From: Mesorhizobium ventifaucium
GTDB lineage: Bacteria > Pseudomonadota > Alphaproteobacteria > Rhizobiales > Rhizobiaceae
Length of the DNA: 64,000 bases
NCBI RefSeq assembly: GCF_935822925.1
Contig: NZ_CAKXZS010000010.1
Coordinates: forward strand, 66,281-130,280
Direction of reading: 5' to 3'
Below are positions 48,336 to 57,461 of the stretch, in pieces. A program made the position numbers and the translations under genes. Numbering within the stretch: the stretch's first letter is position 1; every line of letters begins with the position of its first letter. Below the pieces are notes generated by a model that saw only the letters and a list, made by a program, of their open reading frames with translations, made no database searches and had not been told where the DNA came from.

Positions 48336-49799
48336 TTGAAAGAAAAGATCACCTTGAAAATCATTCCAACTGATCATCCTCACACCGATCGGCGGCCCCC
48401 ACTCATCGTCAGCCCGAGACCTACTACTGTCTCTCCTTACTTGAGCCGCCTCCTCTACGCGGTCATTCTGTCATATCCAGTTTCTGCGCCGGCGCAAAAC
48501 ATCGAGGATAAAGGCACGCCGCCTGCCGCTTCCAATAGCCTCGATGGCACGCTGAACCTTTCCTCTTCGCTCGGCAAGACAGTTCATTTGCCCGCGCCAG
48601 CCACGACCATCTTTGTTGCTGACCCGACGATCGCGGATTATCAGGCAGCCTCGAACACAACCATCTTCGTCTTTGGGAAGAAATCCGGGCGGACCAGCCT
48701 GTTCGCCTTGGACGAAAAGGGCGAGGCTCTCGTCGCGTTGCGTATTGTCGTCACGCAGCCGATCGAGGAATTGCGCGCCATGTTGAGTGACCAGGTCGGC
48801 GACTCTTCAATCCACGTAAGCTATACGCCACGCGGCGCAATCCTTAGCGGTACAGCTCCCAATGCGGAGGTCGCGGACACCGCGAAAAGGGTCACTGAGC
48901 AGTATCTCGGTGACGGTGCGCAAGTCGTCAATAACATCAAGGTCGCCGGGTCCTTACAAGTTAATCTTAGTGTGCGGGTAGCGGAGGTCTCCCGTAGCGC
49001 CATGAAGGCACTCGGCGTTAACCTGTCCGCCTTTGGTCAAATCGACAATTTCAGAGTGGGCGTGTTAAGCGGCAGCGGCGCTGGCTCCGGTGCAGCGCTG
49101 GGTGGCGGTACAGCAGGAATCGGATTCGACAACGGTGTCGTCAACATCGGTGCGGTTCTCGACGCGCTCGCCAAGGAGCACATAGCTTCCGTTTTGGCTG
49201 AGCCGAATCTCACCGCGATGTCCGGTGAAACTGCCAGTTTTCTGGCCGGCGGCGAATTTCCAATTCCTGTCCTGCAGGAAAACAAGCAAGTGTCGGTTGA
49301 ATTCCGTCACTTCGGCGTCAGCCTGGAATTCGTGCCGACCGTTCTCAACAACAACCGAATCAACATTCACGTAAAGCCGGAAGTCAGTGAACTGTCGTCC
49401 CAAGGTGCCGTTCAAATCAATGGTATTTCCGTGCCGGCAGTTTCCACGCGCCGAGCCGACACAGTCGTCGAACTCGCCAGTGGGCAGAGCTTTGCAATTG
49501 GCGGTCTGATCAGGCGCAACGTGAACAATAACGTCAGTGCGTTTCCCTGGCTCGGCGAAATGCCGATCCTTGGCGCTCTGTTTCGTTCCTCCTCGTTTCA
49601 AAAGGAAGAATCAGAACTGATTATTCTGGTTACGCCTTACATCGTAAAACCAGGCTCCAGCCCCAACCAGATGAGCGCACCCACGGACCGGATGGCGCCG
49701 GCTTTGGACGATTCTCCGGCAAATCCGCCGCGAGGCCGCGCTGCTGCCCGCACCGGCGCGCCAGGGGCCAAGCGCGGTCGCGGCTTCATAATCGAATAG
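48336..49799 (+). CDS. rhcC2: T3SS outer-membrane secretin component RhcC2
   Basis: A 487-residue secretin (PulD/CpaC group). After an export signal (about residues 28-54) come an N-terminal domain (LGKTVHLPAPATTIFVADPT), a BON-like segment and the secretin homology region (about 250-450: VLAEPNLTAMSGETASFLAG, VPAVSTRRADTVVELASGQS, WLGEMPILGALFRS, VTPYIVKP). In rhizobia the SctC secretin is split into RhcC1 and RhcC2. The start TTG 48336 is uncertain; TTG 48354 is another. It follows ttsI by 26 bp and precedes y4xK by 8 bp, as in NGR234. Confidence 0.9.
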   Translation: MKEKITLKIIPTDHPHTDRRPPLIVSPRPTTVSPYLSRLLYAVILSYPVSAPAQNIEDKGTPPAASNSLDGTLNLSSSLGKTVHLPAPATTIFVADPTIADYQAASNTTIFVFGKKSGRTSLFALDEKGEALVALRIVVTQPIEELRAMLSDQVGDSSIHVSYTPRGAILSGTAPNAEVADTAKRVTEQYLGDGAQVVNNIKVAGSLQVNLSVRVAEVSRSAMKALGVNLSAFGQIDNFRVGVLSGSGAGSGAALGGGTAGIGFDNGVVNIGAVLDALAKEHIASVLAEPNLTAMSGETASFLAGGEFPIPVLQENKQVSVEFRHFGVSLEFVPTVLNNNRINIHVKPEVSELSSQGAVQINGISVPAVSTRRADTVVELASGQSFAIGGLIRRNVNNNVSAFPWLGEMPILGALFRSSSFQKEESELIILVTPYIVKPGSSPNQMSAPTDRMAPALDDSPANPPRGRAAARTGAPGAKRGRGFIIE

Positions 49800-49807
49800 G
49801 TGATCGA

Positions 49808-50374
49808 ATGACTTTGCGGATCAAAGTTCTCCTGGTCGCCCTGACGGCCAGCGCAAGTGGCTGCACAAGCACTGCGCCGATCTATGTCGAGCCCCCTGCG
49901 CCAATCCTGATCCGGCCGGAGACCACCGTCCTGATATTAAAGAGCCTTCGCGCTTCCGAACGGCAGCGTTTGCGTGTTTTCCTTGACAGGACCAGTAGCG
50001 GCCGCCGCGATGCTCTTCACCTCCTTATCTGGGGCTCGTCCCGGCTCAGCGCAGAGGTGGTGCATCAGGCCAGGCAGATGGGTATCGACACTGACAACAT
50101 CCATTTGCTCGACCAACACGATGGCGGCGCAGTCCAAGTAGAAGCAATTGTGTATCATGCCCGCCCACCTGCCTGTCCGTCGTATTCCGGTCCTTTACTC
50201 AGTGACAAATCCTTCGAAGAGCCGCTTGGCTGTTCGACACGACGTAACTTAGCTGCAATGGTCAACGATCCGCGCGATTTGATCGACAACAAGGCTGTCA
50301 AACCGAGCGATGGCGAGCGTGCGGCCATACCAGTTGCCACATACAGGACGTTCGGGGCGGGCAAAGGTCAATGA
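49808..50374 (+). CDS. Y4xK-like (CpaD-related) lipoprotein of the T3SS cluster
   Basis: A 188-residue exported protein: signal peptide with a probable lipobox (TASASGC, Cys about residue 20), then a CpaD-like region (LRASERQRLRVFLDR, DALHLLIWGSS) ending with a CSTRRNLAAMVNDPRDL block typical of CpaD. It is the third gene of the ttsI-rhcC2-y4xK unit as in NGR234 and may help secretin assembly in the outer membrane, by analogy with CpaD. Direct evidence for that role is lacking. Confidence 0.8.
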   Translation: MTLRIKVLLVALTASASGCTSTAPIYVEPPAPILIRPETTVLILKSLRASERQRLRVFLDRTSSGRRDALHLLIWGSSRLSAEVVHQARQMGIDTDNIHLLDQHDGGAVQVEAIVYHARPPACPSYSGPLLSDKSFEEPLGCSTRRNLAAMVNDPRDLIDNKAVKPSDGERAAIPVATYRTFGAGKGQ

Positions 50375-50734
50375 CATGGGTCGTATGGTCTTAGCTCAGT
50401 AGAGTACGGCGCCGGCTCCAGTCTGTAAGATTGCCGTTGCTTTGATCTGGTGGTGAGCGCGGCCGTCACAATACACGATCGTGACCTGAACGAGATAGGG
50501 TGCCCCTCACCTCTCCAGGGCGCCCGGTGGCGCTGCGCTCATGACGTTACCTGGAGGCGGGGTGACTGCCATGCTGATTTGTGATCGCTCGAGAGGCATC
50601 CCGCTCCAACCACCCTCTTTAGAGCCAAAGAGCGCTGAGCGGCGTTCTTCATTTGTGGGTTAAAGGCGCGCGTACGCGACGGCGGCGTGGCTCAAGTGGC
50701 CAAGCGGGCATGATCTTGGCCGGTCGTGTCAAAT
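50375..50734. other. Gene-free stretch between y4xK and the intron relic
   Basis: About 360 bp without a gene. Near 50390-50420 the words TCTTAGCTCAGTAGAG resemble the D-arm region of a tRNA, but no acceptor stem, anticodon arm or T-arm follows. I see nothing else. Confidence 0.45.
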
Positions 50735-51545
50735 CGGGATAGGGGGAGCCTCGCGGCTCCTCCCCTCCCACACCACCTACATACGGGTCCGTATTCGGCG
50801 GTTCGATGAATTGAGCGACCAAAGCCTCCTGTGAGGTATCGAGCGCCGGGATTTCACGACGTGCGTCGCCGAGCTGGCTTCGGTCCCTGCGTTTGCCGTT
50901 CCGTCGGGCTTCGCCGTCAGGTCTGGCGGGCAGGCCGGAGAACCGGTTTCTGCCGCATGGCCGTATCGAGACGCGCGGTACTACTTTCCACTTCCACCGT
51001 TCAGGCCTTCGCCGCAGGCAAACCCGGCTGCTACTATGCCCTCTGCTGACTTCTGCGCCGCGATCAGCGCGCCTCACGGCGGGCCTAGTCCGGAATTCCG
51101 GACACGGCGCAGATCTCCCGAGGTAAGATCGACCGCCTTCCCCGCACACCCGCCGAATTTACCACCCCGGTCCTTGGTGACCATGGACTTCGCGGTCATT
51201 GGCCCGCTCGTCCGGCCGGGTAGGCCTCATATCCGGTTCTTGTCCATTGGGTCGCGGGTTTGCTCCACGCTTCCTTCAGACCCCGCCTCGCGGCGACGCC
51301 CTTGCGCTTCGCTAACCCTTCGCCGCCATCAGGCTGGGTAATGGACTTACACCTCCAAGCTGTCGATCATGCTCGGCACACCAAAGCTGGCGCGGCTGTG
51401 TCGCCGCGCTCCACCGGCCCATGTTGCGGGCCGGTGGCCCCCACGGCCATCGGAGAAGCAGTTGCGGACGGGCACTGCGCCAACTGGTCAGCATGACCGC
51501 TCTTTTCCGGGTTCTTTTCTAGCCGATCTCACCTTCTTCTCTCAG
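50735..51545 (-). mobile_element. Group II intron relic lacking its maturase ORF
   Basis: On the minus strand, domain I-type sequence lies at about 51385-51200 (GGAGGTGTAAGTCC, CTGAAGGAAGCGTGGAGCAA). The segment that usually precedes the maturase start is at about 51055-50985 (CAGAAGTCAGCAGAGGGCAT, GGCGAAGGCCTGAACGG). A domain V hairpin (ACCGCC ... TACGGACCCGTA ... GGTGGT) is at 50772-50804 and a domain VI-like stem (GGAGCCGCGAGGCTCC) ends near 50735. The 1.3-1.5 kb maturase gene expected in domain IV is missing. The 5' boundary is uncertain because no clear GUGYG start is seen. Confidence 0.72.
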
Positions 51546-51722
51546 GCTAAGTGTGAAAACGAACTCAAGGCCGAAGGATGAGTGGACTAAGCCCGGGCCT
51601 GCTGCGACCTAACCACGACCCTTAAGGCACGCCTGCCAAATCGCCTTGCGGAAAGGCAAAGGTTCCCCACAAGGTGATTGATAGGCCAGTGAAGCGTGGC
51701 GAAGGAAGTCGCACATTTGTCG
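51546..51722. other. 3' flank of nopX
   Basis: No gene; short linker between the intron relic and the nopX stop. Confidence 0.4.
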
Positions 51723-53660
51723 TCAGGCCACGTTCTGGAATATTGGCAAGCCCATCGGGCTGGGGAGGCCGGCCGCTTGCATAGGGTCGGCCGGAAGGCG
51801 TGCTTGCAGGTTGGACAAATAGTCTTCTGCATAGCTTTGCGCCATGGAAATCGGCAGATCGATCCCGGCCGTGGCGGCCTCTTCGAGCGCCTTCTTCACC
51901 AGCCCGTTGCGTATTGCAAGCTTGACCTCGGGGCCTGCGATAAGGCTGAGCGCCTGCGCTCCGATATTGATGCCAGCGTCTATCAGCGCCTGCTTCATAT
52001 TGCCTCCGGTAATCGCTGTGCGGACAAGATTTGCCGCTTGCGCCTCGAACGCGAGCGTCATCGACACGGCATCGGCCACTTGGCCCACGACCGGAATGAA
52101 GCTCAACAGACCCACCGCCGTCGCAGCCCAATCAGCCGCTGTCGAGTACACCTTGAGCACGTCGCCGACTGTGTGGATGAAAGCCCCGCCGTTCTTTTTG
52201 GCCGATTTGGTATCAGGCTGGTCCGCCCGGCCCGTCATCATGTCCGAGACGGCGTCCTGTTCCGCAGCAGTTTCGGGCGCATGGGTCTTTGGCTGCTGAA
52301 CGGTTCGGTTCGCAGACGACATGCTGCTGTAGAAGTGGCCAAAATCTTTGTTGCTGATGTTACCGGAATCGACCGTGTGTCCGCCGCCGAAATCGAAGAA
52401 GGAATTGTGGGTCTTATAGCCCGTAATCGAATTGTTTAGAAGACTGAAGAGCAGAGGATCCGATAGCAGCTGCGAGGCCGCCTCCTTTAGTTTCGGATCT
52501 AGGCTCTTGTCTTGCGCCATGCTTGCGAGCTTGTCGCGAGTCAGGTCACCGTTCCCAAAGAATTTTTGCTGGTTGCTGTTGATCGTCTTAAGGGTATTCA
52601 GCTCGGTTTGCGTGAGGCTCATCGAAGATGAAGCGACTTGGAGAAAATCCTCTTTATGGACTTTGTCTATCGAGCCACCGTACAACTGCTTCCATTCATT
52701 CGGGTGACTGACGAAGTACTGAGCCGCCGCAATGACCTGTGGCGGACATTTGCCAGTTTTCGCGTCGCCGTCGACGATCTGCTTGAAATCAGCCAGACTC
52801 AGGTTCTGGGGCAGGTTTTCGGAGTACCGGTAAAGCTCGCGCGTCGCATCGTTCAAGGTCATAACCGACGGCTGCGCATTTCCAGTACTGTCGGATGGGA
52901 TGTAGTTCTGCGCGTAGCTTTGCGCCTGCTGGCCCTGATATGCGGCAACTTGTGAGTGATGGCTTGAGAACTCGGACAAATCCTTGGCCGTGATCTTACC
53001 GCCACAGCGGCCATCGCCCTGCGAGCCGATCGCATAAAAAAGCTCTGGATCCTGCTGCAATCCCTCAATCGCCGCTTTCAGATCCGGTGGCGTAGAGGGA
53101 TCATTGGCTTTATCCGTCAACGATTGCCAACTAAGCGGGCATAGGTCCTTGTGACGGTTCAGCACTGCCACGATCTGCAACTCGGCTTGGGACAGTGAGC
53201 CGCCGTTCCACGTGATTCTCTCGCTTTTTATGGGCGCTTCCGCAATGGGAGGGGGGGCGACCGCAGACTGCGGGCCTTGATCCACTGATTCGTGCGCAAC
53301 GGGAGGGGGGGCGACCGCAGGCTGCGGGCCTTGATCCATTGATTCGATGGCTGCCCTCATGCTTGGCGGCAGCAGATCCAATGGGTTCTTGCGCAATTCT
53401 TCCAACGAGGATCCGACATCGGGCAACAGCGACTCCGATGTGTTCCGGCACAATTCCTTCATCGACGATTCGAGATCTCGTGGCAGCTGGTCCCGGAGTG
53501 GGAAGGGACTGGTGCCGTCTTGGTGCAGGTGAAGGGACAGCATCGCATCGAAGGACGATGCGTTTTGCTGCGTCTTTTCCAACGCAGATATCAGATTCAG
53601 GCTACTGTACTGTAGGATATTCTGACTATTGAAAACGTTGCTTGTATCATTGATGGACAT
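51723..53660 (-). CDS. nopX: T3SS translocator-like protein NopX
   Basis: A 645-residue HrpF/NolX family protein. The N-terminal half holds a short Pro-rich duplicate (MDQGPQPAVAPPP and VDQGPQSAVAPPP, about residues 108-138) and repeated EF-like segments (LSQAELQIVAVLNRHKDL, SLTQTELNTLKTINSNQQKF). Residues about 495-590 are hydrophobic (AADWAATAVGLLSFIPVVGQ), fitting membrane insertion. NopX is secreted and thought to form the translocon in the plant membrane. A tts-like box at 53711-53732 precedes it. It is transcribed away from rhcC1 and nopB. Confidence 0.93.
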   Translation of the reverse strand: MSINDTSNVFNSQNILQYSSLNLISALEKTQQNASSFDAMLSLHLHQDGTSPFPLRDQLPRDLESSMKELCRNTSESLLPDVGSSLEELRKNPLDLLPPSMRAAIESMDQGPQPAVAPPPVAHESVDQGPQSAVAPPPIAEAPIKSERITWNGGSLSQAELQIVAVLNRHKDLCPLSWQSLTDKANDPSTPPDLKAAIEGLQQDPELFYAIGSQGDGRCGGKITAKDLSEFSSHHSQVAAYQGQQAQSYAQNYIPSDSTGNAQPSVMTLNDATRELYRYSENLPQNLSLADFKQIVDGDAKTGKCPPQVIAAAQYFVSHPNEWKQLYGGSIDKVHKEDFLQVASSSMSLTQTELNTLKTINSNQQKFFGNGDLTRDKLASMAQDKSLDPKLKEAASQLLSDPLLFSLLNNSITGYKTHNSFFDFGGGHTVDSGNISNKDFGHFYSSMSSANRTVQQPKTHAPETAAEQDAVSDMMTGRADQPDTKSAKKNGGAFIHTVGDVLKVYSTAADWAATAVGLLSFIPVVGQVADAVSMTLAFEAQAANLVRTAITGGNMKQALIDAGINIGAQALSLIAGPEVKLAIRNGLVKKALEEAATAGIDLPISMAQSYAEDYLSNLQARLPADPMQAAGLPSPMGLPIFQNVA

Positions 53661-53710
53661 TGTGACTCCTCAGACATGAAATTGCAATCCCCCACAAGGG
53701 CGACGCCAAA

Positions 53711-53732
53711 CGAGCTTTGACAGTCAGAGCTC
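53711..53732 (-). promoter_or_regulatory. tts box-like element of nopX
   Basis: Minus strand GCTCTGACTGTCAAAGCTCG fits CTTGTCGAAAGCT with one base missing (TGTC-AAAGCT). It is 50 bp upstream of the nopX ATG, the right place for TtsI. Weaker than the other boxes. Confidence 0.5.
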
Positions 53733-53937
53733 GGCGGGACCAATACCCCTGCTGTTGTTCAAATTGCCTCGTTCTGCGCCAGCTCTATGTGCAATCCCAG
53801 CACAATGACCGGAGTATCGCTGAAGCTGGCGGTTGCCACCATGAGCGGTTTAGCTTTCGGCAAACTGACGAGTTCAGAGGAATTCACAATTTGGGTGGCC
53901 GCGGTGTTGTTTTGTCCCGAAGCTGCGACCGCAAATA

Positions 53938-54675
53938 TCATTTTTGGCGTGGCTCTGGCTTACCGCCAACGCCATCCTGCTGCGGCACGTCGGACGAATA
54001 AGCGGCTTCAGGTAATCCGTTGCGGACGACCATGGTGGAGGAGCCCCGAAACAATGTCAGGACCGATTCGCTTGGCGGCGTTTCATGGACGCGCGGCTGC
54101 GCCTGTGCCTCCGCGACAAGACCGTTGAAAGTCTGCTCCACGAGCGCGGTGAAGCGCGGTGGACCGGAAACCAAAACGAGGCCATCTCCCGGCGCGGGTC
54201 TCACCACGTAGCGGTCATCGGTGATCTCAAGCTTGTCTAGGGCACCCTTAAACGTATCGAAGCGGATCGAAGTCAACACAAGCATGCGGGTTTGTGATTC
54301 TTTTGCGGCTGACACGTAGAGAACAAGCCCATCATAATACCATTGGAGACCGTACAAATTGGCCAAACGGTCGAGGAACTCGCGCGGTGGCAAATCCGGC
54401 ATACTCCCGCGGATCCGCCCCTTCACCTCGGCGCTAATGTTGACTCGGATATTAAGGTTGTTGCCGAATTGCTGCAGCGCGGCAGAGAGATCCTGATCGA
54501 GAACCGTATATCTGTACGGCGTCTTGGAGAGGGATAAGGGAACGCCGAGAGTTCCGTTGGTTCCGGCGTAGAGAAAAAAACCGGCACACAGAAGTCTCAA
54601 AACGTGTGGGGCGACGGATCGGAAGAGCGCTCTCAACATTTCGCACTGATAAACCAGAGTCTGAAATCTGCACAA
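53938..54675 (-). CDS. rhcC1: T3SS secretin N-terminal component RhcC1 (NolW)
   Basis: A 245-residue protein. The ATG at 54639 (MLRALFRSV) gives a normal signal peptide and is a likelier start than 54675. Two secretin N-domains follow: YTVLDQDLSAALQQFGNNLN and RLANLYGLQWYYDGLVLYVS, then DRYVVRPAPGDGLVLVSGPP. The pore-forming C-terminal secretin domain is absent because it is encoded separately by rhcC2. Divergent from nopB with tts boxes between; 277 bp without a gene separate it from nopX. Confidence 0.9.
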   Translation of the reverse strand: MCRFQTLVYQCEMLRALFRSVAPHVLRLLCAGFFLYAGTNGTLGVPLSLSKTPYRYTVLDQDLSAALQQFGNNLNIRVNISAEVKGRIRGSMPDLPPREFLDRLANLYGLQWYYDGLVLYVSAAKESQTRMLVLTSIRFDTFKGALDKLEITDDRYVVRPAPGDGLVLVSGPPRFTALVEQTFNGLVAEAQAQPRVHETPPSESVLTLFRGSSTMVVRNGLPEAAYSSDVPQQDGVGGKPEPRQK

Positions 54676-54725
54676 GTGACTAAGTCGCCCAGCATGACTT
54701 TTCGATGACTAACAAACCTCGGTTA

Positions 54726-54754
54726 GTCAGCTTGTCGTCAGCTCGGCCGCCTAG
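54726..54754 (+). promoter_or_regulatory. tts box of the nopB-rhcU operon
   Basis: GTCAGCTTGTCGTCAGCTCG then GCCGCCTAG: GTCAGCTTGTCG is exact, AAAGCT reads TCAGCT, and the distal CCTAG is present. It lies 71 bp upstream of the nopB ATG. A degenerate copy (GACTTTTCGATGACTAAC) starts about 31 bp earlier at 54695. Confidence 0.82.
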
Positions 54755-54824
54755 ACGTTGACCCGATAACGAATGATGAAGGGGCCGGGTTCGCTCGGTC
54801 AAGAGGAAGCTATCGAGTCTTTGC

Positions 54825-55328
54825 ATGATGATGCCTATCACGTCGATCACTACCAGTTTAGCGGACTGTCTCCCCAAGACCGGGTCACCCTCGTTCAGCG
54901 AGCAGGCCCAGTTTGAGCGCGCGTTGGCGCACGCGGCCGACTCGCTGAAAAACGATGCCGCCTTGGCATCACCCACGGTGCCAGTTGCTCCAGCGATGGG
55001 TGTTCAACGCGCGGCTACGCAGATGAGTCCCCTGGGCGACCGCGTGGTGCAGATGATTTCTGCGATCTACCCAGACCGTGCTGTTAATTCGGCTGCGCTC
55101 GACCAGCAGGTAGGCCTTTTGAAGGGCGCTCTACATGGACCGCAGAAGCTTCCTGCCGAAGGTGATGCGAGAACCGGAATGTCCGGCGTTCCGCAGGGAG
55201 GGCATGATTTCGAAACGATGATTGCTGGTCTGCGGGATATGTACAATGGCGTCACCCAGGTTGGTCTTCTTTCCAAAGGTGTCAGCGGCATCACCTCATC
55301 CGTGAATAAACTTCTAAAGGAAGGCTGA
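54825..55328 (+). CDS. nopB: Nodulation outer protein NopB (T3SS pilus component)
   Basis: A 167-residue secreted protein. It has the NopB N-terminus (ITSLADCLPK pattern, FSEQAQFERALAHAADSLKN) and C-terminus (GLRDMYNGVTQVGLLSKGVS then SITSS-like ITSSVNKLLKEG). NopB is a surface-appendage subunit needed for effector delivery. First gene of the long rhc operon behind a tts box. Three consecutive ATGs make the exact start uncertain by two codons. Confidence 0.93.
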   Translation: MMMPITSITTSLADCLPKTGSPSFSEQAQFERALAHAADSLKNDAALASPTVPVAPAMGVQRAATQMSPLGDRVVQMISAIYPDRAVNSAALDQQVGLLKGALHGPQKLPAEGDARTGMSGVPQGGHDFETMIAGLRDMYNGVTQVGLLSKGVSGITSSVNKLLKEG

Positions 55329-55337
55329 ACCGCGCGT

Positions 55338-56201
55338 ATGATTGGCTTAGCCGAGAAAATCATGCGTAGCACGTCTTGCCGGAGATCACTTCGCCTTGTC
55401 GTACTGCCACTTCTCGTGGCCCTCAGCGGTTGCAAGGTCGATCTCTACACGCAACTGCAGGAGCGCGAGGCGAATGAAATGCTCGCCCTTCTGATGGACA
55501 ACGGGGTTGCTGCGGTCCGGGTCGCCGGCAAGGATGGGACCAGCACGATCCAGGTTGACGAAAAGCTGCTCGCCTACTCAATCAACCTCCTGAATGGCAA
55601 GGGATTGCCGCGCCAGTCCTTCAAGAACCTCGGCGAGATTTTCCAAGGATCAGGCCTGATTGCCTCGCCGACCGAGGAACGTGCCCGTTACGTCTATGCG
55701 CTCAGCGAAGAGTTGTCTCGTACGATCAGCGATATCGATGGGGTTTTGTCTGTACGTGTCCATGTGGTTCTGCCGCATAATGACCTTTTGCGAGCAGGCG
55801 CCACGCCGTCCTCGGCCTCGGTTTTTATCAGACACGACGCCAAAGCTGAACTCTCTGTTTTGCTGCCGAAGATAAAGATGCTCGTGGCCGACAGCATAGA
55901 AGGATTGTCCTACGATAAGGTCGAAGTGGTTTTGGTGCCGGTGGAGCGTTCCGCGCCTGAGCAACGGTCCGTGCCGGCGACTGTTTTGGCCCAGCCATCC
56001 AGGCTCGCTCCAGCGCCCCTTCTGGCGACCGTGATCGGTATTGCCGCAGCTGTATTTGCAGTGGCGTGCTACGTCTTAGCCGGCGCCCTTAGCCGCCGGC
56101 ACAGGCAATCGTCGGGCGAACTTTCCAAGGTCGAGCGGCGGTCGGGTATTTCCGCCCTCGAGGCCATTCGCAAAAAGACCCCGGCGATAGCGCCTAAATG
56201 A
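55338..56201 (+). CDS. rhcJ: T3SS inner-membrane ring lipoprotein RhcJ (SctJ)
   Basis: A 287-residue YscJ/HrcJ lipoprotein. The lipobox is LVALSGC; the two ring domains carry YTQLQEREANEMLALLMDNG and ISDIDGVLSVRVHVVLPHND, and one transmembrane segment lies at about residues 228-250 (TVIGIAAAVFAVACYVLAG). A start at ATG 55365 (MRSTSCRR) is also possible. Nine bases after nopB. Confidence 0.94.
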   Translation: MIGLAEKIMRSTSCRRSLRLVVLPLLVALSGCKVDLYTQLQEREANEMLALLMDNGVAAVRVAGKDGTSTIQVDEKLLAYSINLLNGKGLPRQSFKNLGEIFQGSGLIASPTEERARYVYALSEELSRTISDIDGVLSVRVHVVLPHNDLLRAGATPSSASVFIRHDAKAELSVLLPKIKMLVADSIEGLSYDKVEVVLVPVERSAPEQRSVPATVLAQPSRLAPAPLLATVIGIAAAVFAVACYVLAGALSRRHRQSSGELSKVERRSGISALEAIRKKTPAIAPK

Positions 56202-56202
56202 C

Positions 56203-56841
56203 ATGTCGATGCCAGTGCCGGTAAAAACCGCCCAACTCGACGGCTCGTTCCAATTGCATGCCTTGGACCGGAGCGAACTTGCTGCTTCGGTCCATCCGAC
56301 TCGTCTTGGCGCGCGTCTTGATCCGGCGTTATCGGCTGCTACGATGGCTCAGTTGCAGAAGTGTCCCAGACTGCAGCGAAGACTAACGGAATTGTTGCTC
56401 GACAATGATTCGGAGTCGAATGACGTTGACTGGGGGCCGGACCTTCTGCGCGGTAATGATCCGCATCGGGCTGCCCTCCTTGCAGGTAGTGTATGGCATG
56501 CCCGTTCGCTGCTTAAGCTTGTCTCTCAGCCTGACCTCACAGTGCTTATTGAACGTATCGGCGCTGATGCCCATGCGTTTGGAATCCGACATCTGGCGCA
56601 TGCCATTGCGGACAGATTGATCGCTGATCCGGAAAAACTCGCGCACCAAATCGAACACGATGGACACGCCTGCCTTGGTGCCTGGCTCCATCACAGTCCA
56701 GTGATGGAGCGCAACCGCGTGCTTCTACGCTTGCCCGTAGGGACCGCCGCCGACAATCCAGAGCCTAAGCACAGGGACGCCGCAGGCCAGTTGTTTTCGC
56801 TTGTAGTAGGCCATTTTGAGGCGGAGAACCCGCTGATATGA
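56203..56841 (+). CDS. nolU: T3SS protein NolU (SctK-like)
   Basis: A 212-residue soluble protein between rhcJ and rhcL, the fixed place of nolU in rhizobial clusters. It carries LQKCPRLQRRLTELLLDNDS and a C-terminal HHSPVMERNRVLLRLP. It is taken as the SctK-type accessory of the cytoplasmic sorting platform; that equivalence is inferred mainly from position and size. It starts one base after the rhcJ stop and overlaps rhcL by four bases. Confidence 0.85.
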   Translation: MSMPVPVKTAQLDGSFQLHALDRSELAASVHPTRLGARLDPALSAATMAQLQKCPRLQRRLTELLLDNDSESNDVDWGPDLLRGNDPHRAALLAGSVWHARSLLKLVSQPDLTVLIERIGADAHAFGIRHLAHAIADRLIADPEKLAHQIEHDGHACLGAWLHHSPVMERNRVLLRLPVGTAADNPEPKHRDAAGQLFSLVVGHFEAENPLI

Positions 56842-57461
56842 CAGCGGATATTTCCGTCGCGCCGGCAGCGCCGCAGATGCGCCCATTGGGGCCGCTGATA
56901 CCGGCGAGCGAGCTCGAAATCTGGGATAATGCCGCAGAAGCGTGTGCCGCCGCAGAACGGCATCAGCAGCGCGTACGCAGTTGGGCACGCGCGGCGTATC
57001 AGCGTGAGTTGGCGCGCGGCCATGCCGAGGGCTTGGATGCTGGCGCCGAGGAAATGGCAGCGCTGATTTCGCAGGCGGTCGCCGAAGTCGCACGACGAAA
57101 GGCGGTTCTAGAGCAGCAATTACCGCAGCTCGTGATGGAAATACTAAGCGATCTTGTGGGAGCATTCGATCCGGGCGAACTGCTGGTCATGGCTGTTCGT
57201 CACGCCATTGAGCGCCAATACAGCGGCGCAGAAGTTTGCCTCCATGTGTGTCCGACGCAAGTGGACATGCTTACGCGAGAGTTTGCCGCATGCGACGGAC
57301 AGGATGGTCGTCCAAGGGTTCGGATCAAACCGGATCCTACGTTGTCGCCGCAACGGTGCGTGCTGTGGAGCGAGTACGGCAATGTCGATCTGGGCCTTGA
57401 TGCGCAGATGCGTGCGTTGCGTCTCGGCTTCGGGACGCTCTCTGAAAAAGGCGAACTGTGA
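56838..57461 (+). CDS. rhcL: T3SS stator RhcL (NolV, SctL)
   Basis: A 207-residue HrpE/YscL/FliH-type protein. The N-terminal part is a charged helix (about residues 30-90: AAERHQQRVRSWARAAYQRE); the C-terminal domain (LPQLVMEILSDLVGAFDPGE, VRIKPDPTLSPQRCVLWSEY) resembles the FliH/V-ATPase E subunit fold. It links the RhcN ATPase to the C-ring and restrains it. Four-base overlaps with nolU and rhcN. Confidence 0.9.
   Translation: MTADISVAPAAPQMRPLGPLIPASELEIWDNAAEACAAAERHQQRVRSWARAAYQRELARGHAEGLDAGAEEMAALISQAVAEVARRKAVLEQQLPQLVMEILSDLVGAFDPGELLVMAVRHAIERQYSGAEVCLHVCPTQVDMLTREFAACDGQDGRPRVRIKPDPTLSPQRCVLWSEYGNVDLGLDAQMRALRLGFGTLSEKGEL

Noticed and set aside
50385..50430. tRNA-like words (TTAGCTCAGTAGAG)
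   Set aside because: No acceptor stem, anticodon arm or T-arm can be formed around them.
50649..51149. A 166-codon minus-strand frame in the 51-kb region
   Set aside because: It runs through domain V/VI of the group II intron relic, which is structural RNA.
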